Shown here: one piece after another, positions 58,534-64,000 of the stretch
How positions within the stretch are numbered: position 1 is the first letter of the stretch
How the letters are laid out: each line of letters starts with the position of its first letter
NCBI RefSeq assembly: GCF_037975245.1
Contig: NC_092572.1
Coordinates: 2,891,501-2,955,500, forward strand
From: Apostichopus japonicus
Taxonomy: Eukaryota; Echinodermata; Holothuroidea; Aspidochirotida; Stichopodidae
Length of the DNA: 64,000 bases
Direction: 5' to 3'
The notes under the pieces: generated by a model
What the model saw: the letters and a program-made list of their open reading frames with translations, nothing else
Told to the model about the DNA's origin: nothing
Databases searched by the model: none
Translations under genes and position numbers: made by a program

Positions 58534-59201
58534 ACTACTATAGTAGAAACTGAGTGTGGGGACTGAAGCTAACCGCAACATTTTGTTGTAGCAAACGAAA
58601 AGACTGTCCACCCCTAATTCTCTCACACATTAAATTGCAATTTCATCAATGGGGTAGTTATACAAATACCAATGTAACACAGACGGTAACCTTGTAATGC
58701 TGGCATGGTAGTTTGAAAGGGATAGAATGTTTGATGTTTCCGCAACTGTAATAACCACCTGTTGAAACACATCCAGCTGATGTTATACTTGTTCATACCC
58801 GAAGTGATTACCATACATATTTAGTCACTATTTCATACCCGATGTGTTTACCATACATATTTATTTGAACGCCATATCTGTTTGGTATCATAATGGAGTA
58901 TACCAACTGCAAACGGCTTACCAGACATAAAAAGCCTGATAAAAACTCATGGTCTAATTCCATAGAAACAGACATAATATATAAGTAACCGCGTTCTTGA
59001 ACACAAGATGACAATGTGCTGACGTTGACCTCATATTCCTGTACACTAATTTCTATTGTCGATTCCTGCGTATAATAAGTTAAGCGTGACCATGTCAACA
59101 CACTTCAAGAAGTCTTTTGATGAAACTGTGAATAGGGTTAAAAGCAGCTCTTTCTTAGCTTGACAACTTTAAGGGAGACACACCTAAAAGAACTTTTAGC
59201 T

Positions 59202-59213
59202 CCTTATATATAT
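59202..59213 (+). promoter_or_regulatory. Possible TATA box of the CUB gene
   Basis: TTATATATATAT lies about 80 bp upstream of the ATG at 59291. AT tracts are so common here that this is weak. Confidence 0.25.
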
Positions 59214-59290
59214 ATTATTTCGACTTTAAAACTGTTGGCCCATTGATGTATACTAGTTATAGTGGCATGTTGTACTTGTTAAGGAACAAA

Positions 59291-59363
59291 ATGGCCGCCA
59301 GAGTAAAACTCATTTTACTTTTCCTTTTGCAGGTTTATTCCATAACAGGAGTAACGAGTCTAT
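59291..59363 (+). CDS. Signal-peptide first exon of a CUB-domain gene
   Basis: ATG in AACAAAATGG context, 24 codons plus one base, then a GTAAGT donor (59364), phase 1. The peptide is a compact signal sequence: MAARVK, hydrophobic core LILLFLLQV, then YSITGVTS, with a plausible cleavage site after a small residue. The next coding exon in phase is the CUB-like exon at 63318, also entered in phase 1. Together they start a secreted or membrane CUB protein. The layout parallels the signal-peptide exon at 5178: same phase, same MAA start. Confidence 0.65.
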
Positions 59364-60859
59364 GTAAGTATAAAGTCAATACTTTTTCTTTTTACTAACT
59401 TGTTATGTAATATATACCGTACGTTTATTGAAAGAGTTCAAACTAGGGTTGGCTTGATTGTATCGAAAATGAATTGAGATTCGTTCAGTCGTTGCTCCTG
59501 TATATGATCATAATGTAACTCCCAAACAGGACAATCTCAAGGAGATAAAACAAATCAAATTTAAAATAAGTAACGCCAAGAATTTTATTTTCTTGAAAAC
59601 GAGAAATAAATATCTTTTTCCACGGTATATCACGGTATCTGCAACTATTTTGTTCATATGTGTTTTGCCTGTCGATTTTAGTTTGGTTACACAACGACCC
59701 ATCATTAGTCGGGGAAGACGTTATAGATTAGCACAACCCGGCATTTAGACTTAATTATAGACCAAACTTTATAGTATAAATTACCGTCAAAATGCAATAT
59801 ATATTTTTTTAGGAGCACAATCATCACCACACATTCACCCAATCGCATTCAACGACCTCACAACCACACCCCACATTCGTCGCAATTTTGATCCTCTATA
59901 ACCCGTCCATAATGGTTCGTTCCCCTTCCTAACTTAGTCGGGGGACATTTAGTACACCCCCGCCACCCCGGTCCTCCACCATTGAAATCCTGTGAACGTC
60001 GCTGCAGCAACATACAGTGTATTTTGCGTTTTGTCTTCTTGATAAACTGAGTCGAAGCCTCTAAAAATGCTATTCATGTGAAATATCCGCCCTGGTTGAA
60101 TATAAGTATCTAGGCTTCCTATTCTGAAAAGTATCCAGTATTTACCTGCACCGTTTAAGTTGACTTTTGCTTTGAGAATTCTGAAAATTACCCATATCAT
60201 ATTAAAGAGTAAATTGTGTCTTGATGTTCCTCGTATATTTTTCTCTTATACAAATAAATCCAATATTACCAACTTTAAGAGCAGGTAAACCGAGTCCAAT
60301 TTGATTTCAAGATCTGCACTTTTAAAAATGGGCCGATGTCTGATGTGTCCTTTTCGAAATTCAATGTAGCTATCATGCAGTACTTCACTGCAGACTTGGC
60401 TTGTCAATTCGTGAATTCGTAGCTTTACAACTTTTAACAACTTCTTTCAGTCATTATTATTTTAGCATTATATAAACCTTATACGATAGGCCTATACCCA
60501 ATCACAATTTTCCTTAAACCATTTCAGGCCTCCGTGAGAAAATTTTTATGTATGATAAGTTTGTTATCTACTATCATACATGGCCAGTGTTTGTATATCA
60601 TGTTGTGAAGAGCTGTGGTAATGAATTTTAATCATATCTTGCTATGGTTTCCATCTAAATCAGTTGACAACTTTATATTGTATTATAATATTATAAACAA
60701 AATTCTAAGCTCAACCAACACACTATTGAAAATAAATCCTGCAAATTGGTGGTATAATTTTACCCTAACTCTGTGAAATATAACTAAAAGTGAGGGTTCA
60801 TATATCTTATAGCCTCCTTCATCCTCAGTATATAACCCGTACAATACCATAAAACTAAC
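59364..60859 (+). other. First intron of the CUB gene, unique part
   Basis: No exon seen. The minus-strand frame at 59949-60200 has no domain I recognise. Confidence 0.4.
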
Positions 60860-63260
60860 ACTGATTTCATCATTCTAGTCTTCTTCGAACTCACTGATAC
60901 AGCTGTTATTAGTAGTGTTATATTATAAACAGAATAATTATCAGTTTAGTCTCCTTCAAACTCAATATACAGCTTTATAGTAGTTCTATCACATACAAAA
61001 CACAACACTGAGTTCATCATTCTAGTCTCCTTCACACTCAATACACAGCTTTATAATAGTACTATCACATACAAAACACAACACTGAGTTCATCATTCTA
61101 GTCTCATTCAAACTCAATACACAGCTTTATAGCAGTACTATCACATATAAACACAATACTGAGTTCATCATTCTAGTCTCATTCAAAGTCAATATACAGC
61201 TTTATAGAAATACTACAACACACTAAACACAACACTGAGTTCATCATTCTAGTCTCCTTCATACTCTATACACAGCTTTATATTAGTGCTATCACATGTA
61301 AACACAACACTGAGTTCATCATTCTAGTCTCATTCAAACTCAATGCACAGCTTTAATAATATCACATATATACACAACACTGAGTTCATCATTCTAGTCT
61401 CCTTCATACTCTATACACAGCTTTATATTAGTACCATCACATGTAAACACAACACTGAGTTCATCATTCTAGTCTCATTCAAACTCAATGCACAGCTTTA
61501 ATAATATCACATATAAACACAACACTGAGTTCATCATTCGAGTCTCCTTCATACTTTATACACAGCTTTATATTAGTACTATCACATGTAAACACAACAC
61601 TGAGTTCATCATTCTAGTCTCATTCAAACTCAATGCACAGCTTTAATAATATCACATATAAACACAACACTGAGTTCATCATTCTAGTCTCCTTCATACT
61701 CTATACACAGCTTTATATTAGTACTATCACATGTAAACACAACACTGAGTTCATCATTCTAGTCTCATTCAAACTCAATGCACAGCTTTAATAATATCAC
61801 ATATAAACACAACACTGAGTTCATCATTAGAGTCTCCTTCATACTCTATACACAGCTTTATATTAGTACTATCACCTAATAAACACAACACTGAGTTCAT
61901 CATTCTAGCCTCCTTCATACTCTATACACAGCTTTATATTAGTACTATCACATGTAAACACAACACTGAGTTCATCATTCTAGTCTCATTCAAACTCAAT
62001 GCACAGCTTTAATAATATCACATATAAACACAACACTGAGTTCATCATTCTAGTCTCATTCAAACTCAATGCACAGCTTTAATAATATCACATATAAACA
62101 CAACACTGAGTTCATCATTCGAGTCTCCTTCATACTCTATACACAGCTTTATATTAGTACTATCACATGTAAACACAACACTGAGTTCATCATTCTAGTC
62201 TCCTTCAAACTCTATACACAGCTTTATATTAGTACTATCACATGTAAACACAACACTGAGTTCATCATTCTAGTCTCATTCAAACTCAATGCACAGCTTT
62301 AATAATATCACATATAAACACAACACTGAGTTCATCATTCGAGTCTCCTTCATACTCTATACACAGCTTTATAGTAGTACTATCACATGTAAACACAACA
62401 CTGAGTTCATCATTCTAGTCTCATTCAAACTCAATGCACAGCTTTAATAATATCACATATAAACACAACACTGAGTTCATCATTCTAGTCTCATTCAAAC
62501 TCAATGCACAGCTTTAATAATATCACATATAAACACAACACTGAGTTCATCATTCGAGTCTCCTTCATACTCTATACACAGCTTTATATTAGTTCTATCA
62601 CATGTAAACACAACACTGAGTTCATCATTCTAGTCTCCTTCAAACTCTATACACAGCTTTATATTAGTACTATCACATGTAAACACAACACTGAGTTCAT
62701 CATTCTAGTCTCATTCAAACTCAATGCACAGCTTAAATTATATCACATATAAACACAACACTGAGTTCATCATTCGAGTCTCCTTCATACTCTATACACA
62801 GCTTTATAGTAGTACTATCACATGTAAACACAACACTGAGTTCATCATTCTAGTCTCATTCATACTCTATACACAGCTTTATATTAGTAGTATCACATGT
62901 AAACACAACACTGAGTTCATCATTCTAGTCTCCTTCAAACTCAATACACAGCTTTATAGTAGTACTATCACCTAATAAACACAACACTGAGTTCATCATT
63001 CTAGTCTCATTCAAACTCAATACACAGCTTTATGGTAATACTATCACATACTAAACACAACACTGAGTTCATCATTCTAGTCTCCTTCAAACTCAATATA
63101 CAGCTTTATATAGTATCACATGTAAACACAATGATGAGTTAATCGTTCTCGTTTCCTTGTAGAACTCACTATAAAAAGTTAAAATAGAACTATCACAGGT
63201 TAACACTATACGGTGAGTTAGTCATTCTAGTCGACTTGAAATTCACTACACATCTTTTAT
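60860..63260. repeat. 70/75-bp satellite array
   Basis: About 30 tandem units, each with ACACTGAGTTCATCATTCTAG, CTCATTCAAACTCAAT or CTTCATACTCTAT, and CACAGCTTTA. Two subtypes of about 70 bp (AATGCACAGCTTTAATAATA) and 75 bp (CTATACACAGCTTTATATTAG) alternate, giving a 145-bp higher-order unit. Units are most alike in the centre (61300-62900) and more diverged at both edges, the pattern of ongoing unequal exchange. It lies wholly within the intron of the CUB gene. Open frames across it are artefacts. Confidence 0.92.
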
Positions 63261-63317
63261 GGCAGTAAATATTTTCTTCAATTTTTTCTATGAATATTTT
63301 GTCCTCTTGGTTCCCAG

Positions 63318-63746
63318 GCCCCGTTCCAGACTTTTCTTTCGACGGTTCTTGTAGTAGCGCAACACAAACAATCACGGTAGACTGGTCAACGTACCCAACC
63401 GATATTTGTCAAGAGGTAGAAATAGTGATACCGGCAAACTACGCCACTGATACATGTACCTGGCGAGTAGAGCATTCTGGTTCAACGGTAACAACTGGTA
63501 TCGCTGTTAACGCCGTTACTGGTGGTGCGGCCAACAGCTTGGACATGATTACTGTTGCCTTCGTAGAAAATTCAGTAACACAGGCCGCCTCATTTATGGA
63601 TAGTTTGGACATTCTTTATACAAGCCCACAACATGGCACAGTTTCTCACTCGGGGCCTGCTGACGCGGTATTAATAACGTTCGATTCCGGATCTGGTGTT
63701 AACTCCTTTTCCGGGTTCACCTTTAGAGTCGTGATATATGCGATGG
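63318..63746 (+). CDS. CUB-like domain exon (phase 1-1)
   Basis: Acceptor TTGGTTCCCAG, donor GTAAGA at 63747; 429 bases, 143 codons, phase 1 at both ends. CUB features: a first cysteine (GSCSS), YATDTCTWRVE where CUB domains have the C-x-W strand, a D-S-L-D strand, and a final hydrophobic strand with FDSGSGVNSFSGFTFRV, matching the F-x-S-D-x-S ... GF end of CUB domains. CUB domains are extracellular and bind protein or carbohydrate partners. The sequence is diverged and somewhat longer than the usual 110 residues. It should be the second coding exon after the signal peptide at 59291. The gene continues past the window. An alternative is another beta-sandwich domain. Confidence 0.6.
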
Positions 63747-64000
63747 GTAAGAACTTTTTAATTTGAAGACGAGAAACAAAATAAAACTGAAAAAGTAATG
63801 AAAGAAACTCAAAATAAGGACATCTTGCATCTGAATGTTCTCTTAAAGCTCCCTTATGCATTCAATCTCGACAGTGTATTTTTTGGCCGTACTATTATGT
63901 ATTAATAAATCACTCAATCACTATGATGTACATTTTTACCAAAATATAGCCTAGTCGGTGAGAAAATTTTGTAACCATATCACGGTATGTCTTCTTTACA
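63747..64000 (+). other. Start of the next intron
   Basis: A/T-rich, no further exon before the window ends. Confidence 0.5.

Noticed and set aside
62069-62975. Frames of HNTEFIILVSF repeats
   Set aside because: Translation of the 70/75-bp satellite array.

Overview
This is a eukaryotic, intron-rich, repeat-dense animal window. The motif GGCCTA/TAGGCCT is scattered throughout, and there are phase-1 Ig and CUB exons, long (AT)n tracts and P-like, hAT-like, ISL2EU-like, RTE and Ty3/gypsy elements. Together these suggest a marine invertebrate deuterostome, most likely an echinoderm. That is inference; no marker gene fixes the species.

Host coding sequence is sparse and all split. At the left, a signal-peptide exon (5178-5280) is followed by an Ig-like exon (5673-5957) and, about 6 kb on, a second Ig-like exon (11965-12195). 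All their junctions are phase 1, so they can splice to each other. At 26652-26769 lies a start exon carrying one C2H2 zinc finger. At 58365-58437 a candidate last exon encodes a transmembrane helix and short tail, with AATAAA 91 bases past the stop. At the right edge a second signal-peptide exon (59291-59363, phase-1 donor) should splice to a CUB-like exon (63318-63746, phase 1-1) across an intron filled by a satellite of about 2.4 kb. That gene runs off the window.

The rest is mostly mobile DNA. 13977-16672 is a P-like element: 32-bp perfect terminal inverted repeats (TIRs), an 8-bp target duplication (TSD) and a THAP exon on the minus strand. 17836-20425 is a TIR element with a perfect 8-bp TSD that carries a GGTACC minisatellite. 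23410-25404 is the reverse transcriptase part of an RTE-type LINE. 28321-29605 is a hAT-like element with a perfect 8-bp TSD. 29748-30666 holds broken pieces of a Ulp1-like protease/PHD protein and an unrecognised ORF. 31930-35009 is a dead hAT transposase gene split by four later insertions. About 35.8-39.0 kb is a decayed ISL2EU-like element (THAP-class DDE transposase and a convergent YqaJ nuclease remnant), invaded by a hAT-like element that was itself invaded by another. 39373-40349 is a foldback element built from GAGATATCT/GAATTC satellite. 45680-54957 is a complete Ty3/gypsy-type LTR retrotransposon (two 731-bp LTRs with one difference, 4-bp TSD, gag, pol), so it inserted recently.

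The remainder is microsatellite, minisatellites, hairpin MITEs, tRNA-like SINEs and single-copy-looking DNA with no gene I can support. There are no CRISPR arrays, rRNA genes or convincing tRNA genes. Boundaries given with TSDs were read by eye. Splice sites come from consensus and phase only, without transcripts.
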